From positions 1-32,107 of IMG/VR virus record IMGVR_UViG_3300010354_000339: 32,107 nucleotides of DNA. One strand, 5' to 3'. The notes beneath the pieces are model-generated. The model made no database searches, was not told where the DNA came from, and saw only the letters and a program-made list of their open reading frames with translations. Numbering within the stretch: position 1 is the stretch's first letter; the number at the start of each line of letters is the position of its first letter. Source of the DNA: a virus. Shown one piece after another: positions 8,602 to 17,149 of this stretch. The translations under genes and the position numbers were made by a program.

Positions 8602-11246
8602 GTTATTTTTTCCTTGCTAAGGTCTAATCTGCAATAAACTGTATATGCTCTGACATCAGTATTGCTTAAGTTTTTAACCAAATAACCACTACCATCGATA
8701 GGATTGTTAGCAGTTTCCGAATAACCTAAAATTGTAATTATTTGATAGGGTATGTTTGCTTTTAATTGATATGTTGATACACCTTGATTATCTACATATA
8801 TTGTACCAGGTGTATTATTAGCAGTATAAAATGATGCAATTTGTAAATCACAATCTTGGTTTGCGATCCATGTTGCTTGTAAATTTACTTTTAATGATTC
8901 ATTACTTGCTAATGGAAAATTAGTTGTATTTCCAAAATTATCATATATGAATCCATACCAATTATCATCACCATTATTAATAACTTGGAAACTTGCTCCG
9001 GCTGGTTCCCAAACATTTGTGCTATTATCTACATAACCATTTGCTGTAGTTGAAGTATTTTGATAATATGGATAATAATAATTTGGATCAACATTTGCAC
9101 CATCGACATAGACCGGTGCACTTGTTATAACATTTGGATCTATTGCCACGGGTAATGTGACTGTATTACCACCAACATCAGGTATACCAAATGCAACAAC
9201 ACTTATTGGTTTAGTACCACCAGCGCCTAAATTAGTATATGTTACTGTATTATTCTGTATTTGATTACCAATAATACCACCAGTGTTTGTATTTGGATCA
9301 TATGGAGTAACATTTGCACCGCCCCAATTTACTACTGCGCTACTACCCGATCTACGCCCAGCAGTATTGTTTCTAGCGGTTACACTCCAATAATAATTAC
9401 CCGATTTTAAATCGTTAACATTGACGCTGACATTATTATAAACTGCGTTTGCGCTATCACTGTTTATAAATGGTACACCATTACTTTGTTGTACAGTTCT
9501 ATACAATTGATGTGTAAGCACATTACTATTGGTACCATAATTGAAATCCATATATAATACAAGACCACTATCTGGTACATAACTTGTGACATCAAAACTT
9601 GTGATTAATCCATCTGTATTAACACTATTTGTAATAACTGGATCGCCAGGTGGACTGATAACATTAGGATCTTTCAGACCAGTGTTTGCGCTTGGGACGA
9701 AATCCTGTACAGGATCATCTGCATATACTGTGCCATTGTATTCAAATGCTCTGATCGCAGCAAACAAATTACCCTGATCATCTTTTTCTTCTGCAACTTC
9801 ACTTACACGGAACAACTTATCAGTCCAACCATATGTTTCGTGTGTGATGCGAATGACATCACCTGCTTCTACTTGTATACCACTATAATCAGTTCTAAAC
9901 GATACGACTAAATCTTCACGACTTTGTAGTATGCGTCTAGCACTAATATACTTTGCTTGTACTGCATTGTTGACTACAGGTAATGTTATGTTAAGTCTAT
10001 TGACTGCTTCATTTGGTGATATGACTACAGGATTGGTATCAAATAAATTAATTACCTGATAATCAGTCTGATCGCGTATGTTTGTATTTGGATATGCGAC
10101 TTCTACTTGGTTATAGGTTTCATTTAAATCAAGTGGGCTAATTTCTATACCACCAACTAGATTACTACTATTGACTAAAAATAGATTGCTTAATGTAGTC
10201 GCACCAGGTGCTTGATCATAACCTTTATTCATTACAACACGCCATCTACCTGTTAGTTCGCTATATTGTAGCCAACTATCGCAAGCATCTAACAAATATT
10301 GTAAATTGGTCAAACAATCATTTGCTGTGTCTATGGGTCCATTTATACTGTATCTACGAATTGTGCTGTATGGATCACCACTCACCCAACCTACTGGCTT
10401 GTAATCAATCAATTGTGCTGAATATGTATTCAAATTATTTAAACTGGTCGTATCAATACGACTGCTAGGTATCGCACATCCATATCGTGTGTTAGTCATG
10501 TAATCTAATATTGCTAAGCCAGGATTATGATAACCTGCAGCATTATTATATCCATTATCTAGCGTACACATCAATGTACCTACGCCTGTAGTACCTGCAT
10601 CTTGGCTGTATACAACTTTGATGATGGCGAAGGCACAATTTGACATCAAATGATTGACTGTCCATGCTTGCGCTGCTGGCGCGCCATTAGCAACACTGAT
10701 GATCTGATCAGCAGTCAAGCCACCTGTATTAACACCGCTTGCTCTACCATTTCTAAACAAATAGATATCTAAAAATCCATTCACGCGAGTATCAACTTGC
10801 GCTGCGGCATCGTTTGTGATCAATCCAGTTACGACAGAACTTGTGCTGCTTGCAAATTGTACTTTCTTACCATCGTAATAAACACCATTGGTAGTATCAA
10901 AATTATATCTGCTGAGTGTGCTTGTGGTAAATGCTTCTGCCAATGCAACAACATACCACATTGTTTTTTGATCAGTGCTTAATACTGCGTCAATGATTGG
11001 TCCACCAGTCCATGCTTTACCATATATTACTGGTAATTTATTATCAGTCGCAGGAGGTAATTGTATGCGACCACCACCATCGCCACCAGCACTTGCTTGT
11101 ACTTTTTCACTAGCGCGTTTAGCAATCAATTTGCTGACGCCAATGCTTAATGCTGTTGTGACAGCGAATTTGGCAACAGCGGCGACTGTTGCTTTCGCAA
11201 ACACTGCTTTGGCTATAACTGCAACTGCTTTGACGACTACTGCCAT
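8598..11246 (-). CDS. gpJ-like tail tip / host-specificity protein
   Basis: An 882-aa protein with the position and shape of the lambda tip-attachment protein J. Residues 1-45 are Ala/Val-rich and hydrophobic. Next comes LPVIYGKAWTGGPIIDAV and a Tyr/Val-rich stretch (MWYVVALAEAF), typical of the conserved N-terminal part of gpJ proteins. The middle part includes NETYNQVEVAYPN and GIQVEAGDVIRITHETYGW, which match the hub-like region. The C-terminal third is beta-rich and may contain fibronectin-type-III-like domains (PGDPVITNSVN). GGGAG precedes the ATG. It would close the distal tail and contact the receptor. The family call is by pattern recognition, with no alignment run. Confidence 0.8.
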   Translation of the reverse strand: MAVVVKAVAVIAKAVFAKATVAAVAKFAVTTALSIGVSKLIAKRASEKVQASAGGDGGGRIQLPPATDNKLPVIYGKAWTGGPIIDAVLSTDQKTMWYVVALAEAFTTSTLSRYNFDTTNGVYYDGKKVQFASSTSSVVTGLITNDAAAQVDTRVNGFLDIYLFRNGRASGVNTGGLTADQIISVANGAPAAQAWTVNHLMSNCAFAIIKVVYSQDAGTTGVGTLMCTLDNGYNNAAGYHNPGLAILDYMTNTRYGCAIPSSRIDTTSLNNLNTYSAQLIDYKPVGWVSGDPYSTIRRYSINGPIDTANDCLTNLQYLLDACDSWLQYSELTGRWRVVMNKGYDQAPGATTLSNLFLVNSSNLVGGIEISPLDLNETYNQVEVAYPNTNIRDQTDYQVINLFDTNPVVISPNEAVNRLNITLPVVNNAVQAKYISARRILQSREDLVVSFRTDYSGIQVEAGDVIRITHETYGWTDKLFRVSEVAEEKDDQGNLFAAIRAFEYNGTVYADDPVQDFVPSANTGLKDPNVISPPGDPVITNSVNTDGLITSFDVTSYVPDSGLVLYMDFNYGTNSNVLTHQLYRTVQQSNGVPFINSDSANAVYNNVSVNVNDLKSGNYYWSVTARNNTAGRRSGSSAVVNWGGANVTPYDPNTNTGGIIGNQIQNNTVTYTNLGAGGTKPISVVAFGIPDVGGNTVTLPVAIDPNVITSAPVYVDGANVDPNYYYPYYQNTSTTANGYVDNSTNVWEPAGASFQVINNGDDNWYGFIYDNFGNTTNFPLASNESLKVNLQATWIANQDCDLQIASFYTANNTPGTIYVDNQGVSTYQLKANIPYQIITILGYSETANNPIDGSGYLVKNLSNTDVRAYTVYCRLDLSKEKIT

Positions 11247-11247
11247 T

Positions 11248-11700
11248 TTATACTCCCATGTATACCTTTTCGATCAGTTTATAATCGAAACGGTCAAAAT
11301 CAACTTCAAACAATGGTTCTGCTGCTGTCATCGTAAATTCTTTTATACGATTTTCTGTTTTTAATTCTAATCCTGCTTTATTGTATGCTTTGATCAACTG
11401 ATAACCTACTCTTGTATGTTGCCAATCTGGTTCAACATAAAACAATATATTATGCAAAAAGAATGTCTCAGGGCTCCATACATTTGGTGTGATGACAGCA
11501 AATGTCATGCCTACGATTTCTTCTGATTCTGCGATCAATGCGATTCCGCCACCATTTATCACAGTGACAAATAAACTGTTTAGGTAATCTTCATCCAATT
11601 CTATCTCATGAAACTCTTTGGCAAATTCTTTTGCCTGTACAGTTTTTACAGTCTTGATAAAATATGGTAAATCGAATTTATTTGCTAATCTTACTTTCAT
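11248..11700 (-). CDS. GNAT-fold acetyltransferase-like protein in the tail-tip operon
   Basis: A 150-aa protein with the GNAT order of elements. There is an N-terminal helix region, a central strand pair (GIALIAESEEIVGMTFAVI), then the acetyl-CoA-binding segment LFYVEPDWQHTRVGYQLI (about 86-103), and an ending FDRFDYKLIEKVYMG that resembles the GNAT 'GF...Y..M' terminus. The pyrophosphate loop normally reads Q/RxxGxG/A. Here only the first Gly is kept (TRVGYQ), so activity may be reduced or lost. It is sandwiched with 1-2 nt gaps between the gpL-like and gpJ-like genes, where lambda carries gpK/gpI. Either a virion-protein modification or a structural role is possible. Confidence 0.75.
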   Translation of the reverse strand: MKVRLANKFDLPYFIKTVKTVQAKEFAKEFHEIELDEDYLNSLFVTVINGGGIALIAESEEIVGMTFAVITPNVWSPETFFLHNILFYVEPDWQHTRVGYQLIKAYNKAGLELKTENRIKEFTMTAAEPLFEVDFDRFDYKLIEKVYMGV

Positions 11701-11702
11701 AA

Positions 11703-12515
11703 TTATTTCTTCACTGGTACCATGCTTGATCCTGGCATGCTGCCACCTGCAGGATAACCACCTTGTCCTGGCACAACTGTACCTGCTTTTGGTGGTTGAC
11801 CAAAATCAAATGTTACGCCACTTATGCTATATACTTGGTTCATGCTTACATCAGTATTATTGAAATATTGCCAACTTTCCTTGTTTGTTTTTCTTCCTGC
11901 AATACGGTTCTCTAATACTGTTTTATAACTGCTAGCACCTACGCTAACTGTAAAATTATCTTCTGTACCTTCGCGGTCTTCACTGATCGCATATGATGTG
12001 ACGATGCCCGTAAATCTATTGTAAACATTTGTCAATACAAAATTGTTACTATAGAATCCACGCAATACTTCTACTGTGCTACCGCGTATTTTGGTAGCAA
12101 GCACATTGAAAATATTGTTACCATCGATACCGCTCAATGATATTGCTGTTTCGCCGCTGGTAACACGCAAACTACGATTTTGACTACCTACTGCTAACAA
12201 TCCACCCAATGCATAATAAACATTACCACTTATGGTTTCATCTTTATAACTGCTGCTAAAAGTCAATACAGTAACATCGTTTGCTGTGCCTGTACCAACA
12301 CTACCATTTGCTGTTGCAGTAAAGAATGTACCACTAGTGTTTGCTGTCGCACCTAATGATACCCAATTGGTATTACCAGCAGTGCTGATGATATAACTAT
12401 TACCTGTTACTACTGTGGCTGTAGTATTTGCAGGATAATGATTGTATATGGTTAACTTAACAAATTCAGCACTATTGATTTGTGTTGTATTATTAACTTC
12501 AGGTATTGTTTGCAT
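11703..12515 (-). CDS. gpL-like minor tail (tip) protein with an inserted domain
   Basis: A protein of about 270 aa. The C-terminal half (DNFTVSVGASSYKTVLENR, then SWQYFNNTDVSMNQVY) resembles lambda gpL-type tail-tip proteins of the baseplate hub. Between about residues 30 and 85 lies an extra segment (YIISTAGNTNWVSLGATAN, then GTFFTATANG) of the 'G-x-x-Y-x-I...T-x-F...GA' insert type. An in-frame ATG exists 18 nt further upstream, but I choose the ATG at 12515 because it overlaps the previous stop as TAATG, like many junctions in this operon. The C-terminus is Gly/Pro-rich. The role in tail-tip assembly is inferred from order and motif. Confidence 0.75.
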   Translation of the reverse strand: MQTIPEVNNTTQINSAEFVKLTIYNHYPANTTATVVTGNSYIISTAGNTNWVSLGATANTSGTFFTATANGSVGTGTANDVTVLTFSSSYKDETISGNVYYALGGLLAVGSQNRSLRVTSGETAISLSGIDGNNIFNVLATKIRGSTVEVLRGFYSNNFVLTNVYNRFTGIVTSYAISEDREGTEDNFTVSVGASSYKTVLENRIAGRKTNKESWQYFNNTDVSMNQVYSISGVTFDFGQPPKAGTVVPGQGGYPAGGSMPGSSMVPVKK

Positions 12516-13201
12516 TATGCTGTACCTACCCATTCATACAATGTGAAATCATCACTGAATTCAATCAATGCATTGTTGACTGTTTCACCATTTGCTTTTA
12601 CATAACCACCTGGTATCAATTTGTATGTAGGCATGTTTGGGCAAAACATTTTAAATGTACATGCGTTACCGACTGTAATACCTGCACTAGCAATACTACC
12701 ACTAATGATGTTTGGTCTATTAGTTGTGACAGTGATTGTGCTTGCTGCACCACGCAATATTTGTGTTGTGCTAGTAAATGGATATGTATATGCACCAATC
12801 TGTATTAAATCGTTTGGTTCAAAAATAACTCTACTGCTTGGCACGACTGGTAAACTAGTCAATACTAATTGATTGCCTACAAAACTTTGCACACGCAATC
12901 CAGCAAGTTGTCCACCACTCAATTGACCTTGATATCTAAATATCCAACTCAAACATGCATTGTCACTAAATGTAATATTTTGTGGCTGATAACGGTCTAA
13001 TCTATCTAATTCTTCTAATACATCTCTATTATTGTAATAACGCAAACTATTTGGCATAGTCAATACAAAGCGCCATGGCTGCTTAGTTGGTGTCAAACTT
13101 GTGCGTGGTATTTCATTTCTTGTGATTTGTATACCTACAACTTTGCGACGGTCAATGACCATTCCACTTGCTTTATTAACTATTGTTTGTAGTCCTGACA
13201 T
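12515..13201 (-). CDS. Minor tail protein following the tape measure (gpM-like position)
   Basis: A 228-aa protein directly after the tape-measure gene (5-nt gap). It has an arginine-rich N-terminal part (VIDRRKVVGIQITRNEIPR) and a beta-rich body. By position it corresponds to lambda gpM or a distal tail protein that starts tip assembly. The segment LQTIVNKASGMVIDRR recalls distal tail proteins of other siphoviruses, but I cannot fix the family. The stop is shared with the next start (TAATG). Confidence 0.7.
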   Translation of the reverse strand: MSGLQTIVNKASGMVIDRRKVVGIQITRNEIPRTSLTPTKQPWRFVLTMPNSLRYYNNRDVLEELDRLDRYQPQNITFSDNACLSWIFRYQGQLSGGQLAGLRVQSFVGNQLVLTSLPVVPSSRVIFEPNDLIQIGAYTYPFTSTTQILRGAASTITVTTNRPNIISGSIASAGITVGNACTFKMFCPNMPTYKLIPGGYVKANGETVNNALIEFSDDFTLYEWVGTA

Positions 13202-13206
13202 TTGTT

Positions 13207-15429
13207 TTATCCCATTCTATACGGCATTTCTCTTTGTGCCGTTTGTACTGAGCCTAATAAACTTTTTCTGTTCTCAGCAAATAATTGTGCTACTGATTTT
13301 GCGTCAAGTGCATTGATATTATTAGTAATGTATGTATTGTTTACAGGAGCACTTACCATTCCTGTTGCAGTTGCTTCTGTTTTAGCACCTAATTTATTAT
13401 TTGGTATCACGCTGCCTGCTTGTCTTGGTACAAATAATTCTGGGCCCTTTTCACCAACAATATATGGTTGACCCATTTTTGCTGGTCCGCCTTCTGCTAA
13501 ACCTGGTATTTTTAATCCAAAGAAACCTAATGTTGCTTGTATTGCTTTTAACAATTGTGCTTTAATAATTATTTTAGCGATATCTTGTATCACAGATTGA
13601 GCGAAATCCTTAAACTTAAACTTACCTGTTTCAACAAAATTATCTACAGCACTACCAATCTTACTCCATGTTGCCAATACAGCATCTTGTGCCATTTTGT
13701 ATGGTGTAAATTGTCTGCTCAAAGTTTCCATAGCATCACCAACACCTTTAAAAATATTTTCATTTTTTAAAGTTTCGGCTGCTTGAATATCAGCAATATT
13801 ACGCAACTCATTTGCATATCTTGTTTGATTCATTCTATCTAAATCATCAAGATCAGCAATTTCTTGTGCTGTTGCATTTCTTCCTAACAGGGCTCGTTGT
13901 TTTGCAAGTTTAATTCTTTCTTGTTCAAAACGACTTTGTGCTTCTGATAATTGTGTACCTATTTGCGCTTGTTTTTCAGTTATTTCACCATTTGCTGCTT
14001 GTAGCATCAATAATGATTTTTGAGCATCGATACGGGCTTGTAAATTAAATATTTCTAAATTATTATTTTTTTCGATACCTTTGGTTATTTCTTGTTGTAA
14101 GAATAAGCGATTTAATTCTTCTGTCTTAAGTTGCTTTTGTACCGATAATTGTTTGTCAACTTCAAGTAATTGTTTTTGTAATTCAACAACAATATTTTGG
14201 TTCGTATCGACACCTTTAGCAATTTCAGTATCAATTTGTTTTTGGATATCAAGTTTGTCATTGCCTGCTTGGCGTTCAAGATCAGCAATAGTTTTAATTA
14301 AAGTTGCCTCTTGTTGACTTAATCCTATTGTGCTATTAACAATACGCTGATACTTATTTGCTTCTTCATTTTTGACCATTAATTGGCGAGTTTGTTCCTT
14401 TATTGCTGCCAATTGTTTTTCTTCTGCTGTCACACCTACAGTTCTTTGTGGTGTCGCACCCGTTGGGCCCGGTACCGCTGCATTACCATTTAAATTTTCT
14501 TGCGCAGTGCCGGCGTCTTCCATTGCTTTACCAAGCGCGACATATGCTGCTGTGGCTGCTGCGGCGCTTGCTGCTACTGCTATTAAACCTACGCCTGATA
14601 ATCCAACTAAGAATGCAGAGGCTGCCCCTGCTGCTCTCATTGCACCACCTAGGTCTTTAACAAGTTTTACAATTTTTGCAATTTGTATAACTGTGCTTGC
14701 TGCAAACGCTGCTGCAATTAATGCACCTAATACTTGAACAGTTTGTTTAGCACCTTCTGCTGTAATGTTTACATCTTTTATACTTTGCAAAATTGGTGCA
14801 ATTGCATTTATTGCTGCGATTTGTAAATTACGAAATGCTGTTTCTATGCTACCTACAGCATCAGCAGCCAATTGTAAATTGCGTTCTACTTCTGGATCTA
14901 TAGTACCTTTAAGATTTTCTGCTAATTGTTTGAAATCAACACTTGCTGCTGATTTACCAAATAATTCTGTGGCAATACGGGTTTTTTCAAACCCATCTTC
15001 CATATTGGCTAAACCATTAATGGCTGCTCTATATAATTCTTCATCACTTAAAACTTCTAGTTCATTTCTAGATAGACCCAACTTCATCAAACTATCAATG
15101 GCTTTGGTACTACCTTCTTCGACTTGACCTAACAAACTACTAAATGATTTTAGAAATTTACCACTATCATCAAATTGTCCGCCGCTTGCTTCTAACGCTG
15201 TACTTAATTGGTAGATTTGACCAACGCTAAAACCTGTAGCCTTAGCCAAATCATTCATGTCATCTGCCATGCGCACTGCACTAGTCGCTAATGCGGTAAA
15301 TGCTGCTATACCCGCAGCAGCAGCAGTTGTGATAGTTGATTGCAATTCATCAACGCTATCCATTAGGTCAATAACTTTATCTTGACCGTCTACTGTAATT
15401 TTTATTTTATAATTATCAATGGTAGCCAT
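13207..15429 (-). CDS. Tape measure protein
   Basis: A 740-aa protein that sets tail length and is threaded into the tail tube. It shows Ala-rich hydrophobic stretches (about 35-52, 232-256 and 264-300), a long coiled-coil-type Gln/Glu/Lys region (about 340-560), and the characteristic C-terminal end. That end includes FKFKDFAQSVIQDIAKIIIK, AQLLKAIQATLGFFGLKIPG and YIVGEKGPELFVPRQAGS, as in lambda-type tape measures. At roughly 0.15 nm per residue it predicts a tail of about 110 nm. The start ATG overlaps the stop of the preceding 107-aa gene (TAATG). Confidence 0.92.
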   Translation of the reverse strand: MATIDNYKIKITVDGQDKVIDLMDSVDELQSTITTAAAAGIAAFTALATSAVRMADDMNDLAKATGFSVGQIYQLSTALEASGGQFDDSGKFLKSFSSLLGQVEEGSTKAIDSLMKLGLSRNELEVLSDEELYRAAINGLANMEDGFEKTRIATELFGKSAASVDFKQLAENLKGTIDPEVERNLQLAADAVGSIETAFRNLQIAAINAIAPILQSIKDVNITAEGAKQTVQVLGALIAAAFAASTVIQIAKIVKLVKDLGGAMRAAGAASAFLVGLSGVGLIAVAASAAAATAAYVALGKAMEDAGTAQENLNGNAAVPGPTGATPQRTVGVTAEEKQLAAIKEQTRQLMVKNEEANKYQRIVNSTIGLSQQEATLIKTIADLERQAGNDKLDIQKQIDTEIAKGVDTNQNIVVELQKQLLEVDKQLSVQKQLKTEELNRLFLQQEITKGIEKNNNLEIFNLQARIDAQKSLLMLQAANGEITEKQAQIGTQLSEAQSRFEQERIKLAKQRALLGRNATAQEIADLDDLDRMNQTRYANELRNIADIQAAETLKNENIFKGVGDAMETLSRQFTPYKMAQDAVLATWSKIGSAVDNFVETGKFKFKDFAQSVIQDIAKIIIKAQLLKAIQATLGFFGLKIPGLAEGGPAKMGQPYIVGEKGPELFVPRQAGSVIPNNKLGAKTEATATGMVSAPVNNTYITNNINALDAKSVAQLFAENRKSLLGSVQTAQREMPYRMG

Positions 15430-15752
15430 TATATTTTGATTCCTAGTTTATTATAAACATAATCACGAATATCTTTTAATGTAGGCTCAGTCATACCATT
15501 TGGGGCTTGACTGCTATAACCTTCTTCCAATCGTTGAGCATAAGGGTAATTTGCTTGTATCTCATTATTTCGTAAAACGGTTTTGCGTCTAGCATTACCT
15601 GGTCTATAATTTTTAGGTTTATATTTTGTTTTCCAACGATTTGGATCACCAATTGGAGTATTATCCTTGAACGCAGTATAGGCAACTTGACTGATATTTT
15701 TATCGTCAAGAGTATCTAGTACTTTATTCAATCTATTGGTGATATTGCTCAT
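15429..15752 (-). CDS. HK97 gp10-like head-tail/neck protein, in an unusual place
   Basis: A 107-aa basic protein. The segment YPYAQRLEEGYSSQAPNGM matches the signature of HK97 gp10/gpZ-like neck proteins (PYAxxLExGxSxxAPxG). Members usually lie between the head-tail adaptor and the tail terminator genes. Here the gene lies between the tail assembly chaperones and the tape measure and is joined to both by TAATG overlaps. A neck/tail-completion function is likely. The position could mean a rearranged module or a changed role. Confidence 0.75.
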   Translation of the reverse strand: MSNITNRLNKVLDTLDDKNISQVAYTAFKDNTPIGDPNRWKTKYKPKNYRPGNARRKTVLRNNEIQANYPYAQRLEEGYSSQAPNGMTEPTLKDIRDYVYNKLGIKI

Positions 15753-15964
15753 TATTGTTTTGTCTTATTTTTAATTGCTAATAATTGTTCTGTAGTTAAG
15801 TTATATACACTAGGATCTAAAGTACCACCTTTTGCTTTAGCCTGTTGAAAATTGTCATAGGTAGCAAGCACATCTGTTATCATAAAATCATAAGTGGTAG
15901 CATGTTGCTCCACTTGACTTGGTAGCATATGAAATTTTTCAGCCAAACGCCCTATTGTAATCAT
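15752..15964 (-). CDS. Tail assembly chaperone, T-like downstream frame
   Basis: A 70-aa frame that has its own ATG but is probably expressed mainly as the C-terminal part of a -1 frameshift product (see 15752-16305). The protein-like frame extends upstream of the ATG without a stop (NPNDWESVKMITIGRLAEKF), which would not be expected if the ATG were the only start. By analogy to lambda T it would bind the major tail protein and help it assemble round the tape measure. The end is joined to the next gene by TAATG. Confidence 0.7.
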   Translation of the reverse strand: MITIGRLAEKFHMLPSQVEQHATTYDFMITDVLATYDNFQQAKAKGGTLDPSVYNLTTEQLLAIKNKTKQ

Positions 15965-16305
15965 TTTTACTGATTCCCAGTCGTTGGGGTTGATGTCTTG
16001 CTCTGTGGTTTTCCCAAGATTTCTCCTATCTTATTAATTGCCGCGGCAGCAATATCAATAGGTAAATCTTCATCAATGTCTAATACTGCTTTACCATTTT
16101 TATCTAAAATCATTGCTTTCATCATTTTATCTAAATTAGTAAATTCGTTATTACTACGAGCATTGAAAAAATCAAAATATGTTGACATGCGAACAATGTT
16201 ATATGTGTAGAAAGTTATTGGCTCACCATATTTTTCTACCAGTTCTTCATCGTCTAGTACAATTTCAATTAGTTGGGGTTTACTTGCGAATTCTTTTATG
16301 TTCAT
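15752..16305 (-). CDS. Tail assembly chaperone G-T fusion made by -1 programmed frameshift
   Basis: The slippery heptamer G GGA AAA lies in the zero frame of the 112-aa gene at 16015-16009 (codons 98-99). Slipping back one base after AAA continues as ACC ACA GAG CAA and so on into the T-like frame, with no stop until 15752. The fusion would be 184 aa (99 from the first frame, 85 from the second). Lambda and many other siphoviruses make their tail chaperones this way, using GGGAAAG. Order (major tail protein, chaperones, tape measure) and heptamer agree. A short CCC/GGG pairing downstream may act as a stimulator, but this is weak. Confidence 0.8.
15967..16305 (-). CDS. Tail assembly chaperone, G-like
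   Basis: A 112-aa product of the unshifted frame. It begins MNIKEFASKPQLIEIVLDDE and is acidic and mostly helical, as G-like chaperones are, with a Thr/Ser/Pro-rich end (SKTSTPTTGNQ). It coats the tape measure before tube polymerisation. A clear AGGAG lies 7 nt before the ATG. It lies between the major tail protein and the tape measure, as expected, with one additional 63-aa gene in between. Confidence 0.8.
   Translation of the reverse strand: MNIKEFASKPQLIEIVLDDEELVEKYGEPITFYTYNIVRMSTYFDFFNARSNNEFTNLDKMMKAMILDKNGKAVLDIDEDLPIDIAAAAINKIGEILGKPQSKTSTPTTGNQ
16009..16015 (-). promoter_or_regulatory. -1 ribosomal frameshift slippery heptamer GGGAAAA
   Basis: The zero-frame codons are TTG GGA AAA CCA, giving the canonical X XXY YYZ arrangement. 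Re-pairing gives GGG AAA. The heptamer lies 14 codons before the zero-frame stop, so the shifted and unshifted products share 99 residues. Confidence 0.8.
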
Positions 16306-16321
16306 TTATTACTCCTATTAA

Positions 16322-16513
16322 TTAGTTCTGATTATTATATTTATCGAGTTCCTGTTCAAGCAGTTGATTGAGCAATGCCAATCTAAACGCTTGTTTGGCT
16401 TTCATTTGTTGTAATGTTGCTTGCATGTTGTTAATCATTGGAAGCACCTTTGCTTCATCAGCAATTAAACTGCGCAATTTTTCTTCATTTGTTATCAAAA
16501 ATGGATTGTTCAT
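16322..16513 (-). CDS. Small helical protein between major tail protein and chaperones
   Basis: A 63-aa protein, predicted helical (IADEAKVLPMINNMQATLQQ, MKAKQAFRLALLNQLLEQEL) and coiled-coil-like, with no Cys. AGGTGA precedes the ATG. It follows a strong terminator (16534-16561), so its mRNA level should be lower than that of the major tail protein. I do not recognise the family. A small assembly factor is possible. Confidence 0.65.
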   Translation of the reverse strand: MNNPFLITNEEKLRSLIADEAKVLPMINNMQATLQQMKAKQAFRLALLNQLLEQELDKYNNQN

Positions 16514-16533
16514 TATTCACCTAATTAGTTAAT

Positions 16534-16561
16534 AAAAAGGAGAGATATTTCTACCTCTCCT
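16534..16561 (-). terminator. Rho-independent terminator after the major tail protein gene
   Basis: On the minus strand AGGAGAG ... CTCTCCT forms a 7-bp stem with a 10-nt loop, followed by a T-run (16534-16538). It lies 27 nt after the stop of the major tail protein. The likely role is to cut the abundance of downstream tail transcripts relative to head and tube proteins, with partial read-through. Confidence 0.8.
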
Positions 16562-16571
16562 CTTTGTTTTA

Positions 16572-16587
16572 CTTGATTTGAATCAAG
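16572..16587. repeat. Perfect inverted repeat next to the stop of the major tail protein
   Basis: CTTGATT TG AATCAAG gives two 7-bp arms with a 2-base centre. It abuts the stop codon and the terminator. It could add an mRNA-stabilising 3' hairpin or bind a dimeric protein. Confidence 0.5.
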
Positions 16588-16588
16588 A

Positions 16589-17125
16589 TTAACTTACACC
16601 GCTGTACATCGTACCATCGACTGCGATAGTCATTGGTGTTACCCAAACAGGTGCTTCTGGTGAAGCAGTTGGGGCAAGACTTGATACGAAACCTCTACCA
16701 CTTGAATAGTAAACATTGGTTAAGTTACCGATGTTGCCATCAGTAATGTTAGCAATGTTGGCGTCGTAGTTCCATACAACTAGGAACTGTACTGGGATCT
16801 TATCCTGAGATAGTCCGCTCAATCCTTCGTTAGCAGCACTACCTGAAGCAGCAGAATTATTACCGAAATAAACAGTTGGGTCAATTACGACATTCATGCT
16901 AATTTCGTTGTCTGCTGGAGTTGGTAGTTTGTTAGTGTCTGGTGAGCAGAAATCTACATAGGAATAGATGCCTGTACTTGCTGTGATAGTTACATCTTGC
17001 AAGCAAGTTACTGCTAGCACATTTGCGCCTGCAATATTACCAGTATCGATGTTGCCGTTAGCAATATCAGTTGATAGTAATATTGTTGGGTGTGTGCCAG
17101 TTTCATTTACTGTTATGCGTGCCAT
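16589..17125 (-). CDS. Probable major tail (tube) protein
   Basis: A 178-aa, acidic, beta-rich protein with few Lys residues. A strong ribosome-binding site (AAAGGAG) precedes the start and a terminator follows it, as is usual for abundant structural proteins. It lies between neck candidates and tail chaperones, which is the standard place for the tube protein in siphoviruses. No family-specific motif is obvious, and the call rests on order, size and expression signals. Confidence 0.7.
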   Translation of the reverse strand: MARITVNETGTHPTILLSTDIANGNIDTGNIAGANVLAVTCLQDVTITASTGIYSYVDFCSPDTNKLPTPADNEISMNVVIDPTVYFGNNSAASGSAANEGLSGLSQDKIPVQFLVVWNYDANIANITDGNIGNLTNVYYSSGRGFVSSLAPTASPEAPVWVTPMTIAVDGTMYSGVS

Positions 17126-17149
17126 TGTAGTTTTCTCCTTTATTAGGCA

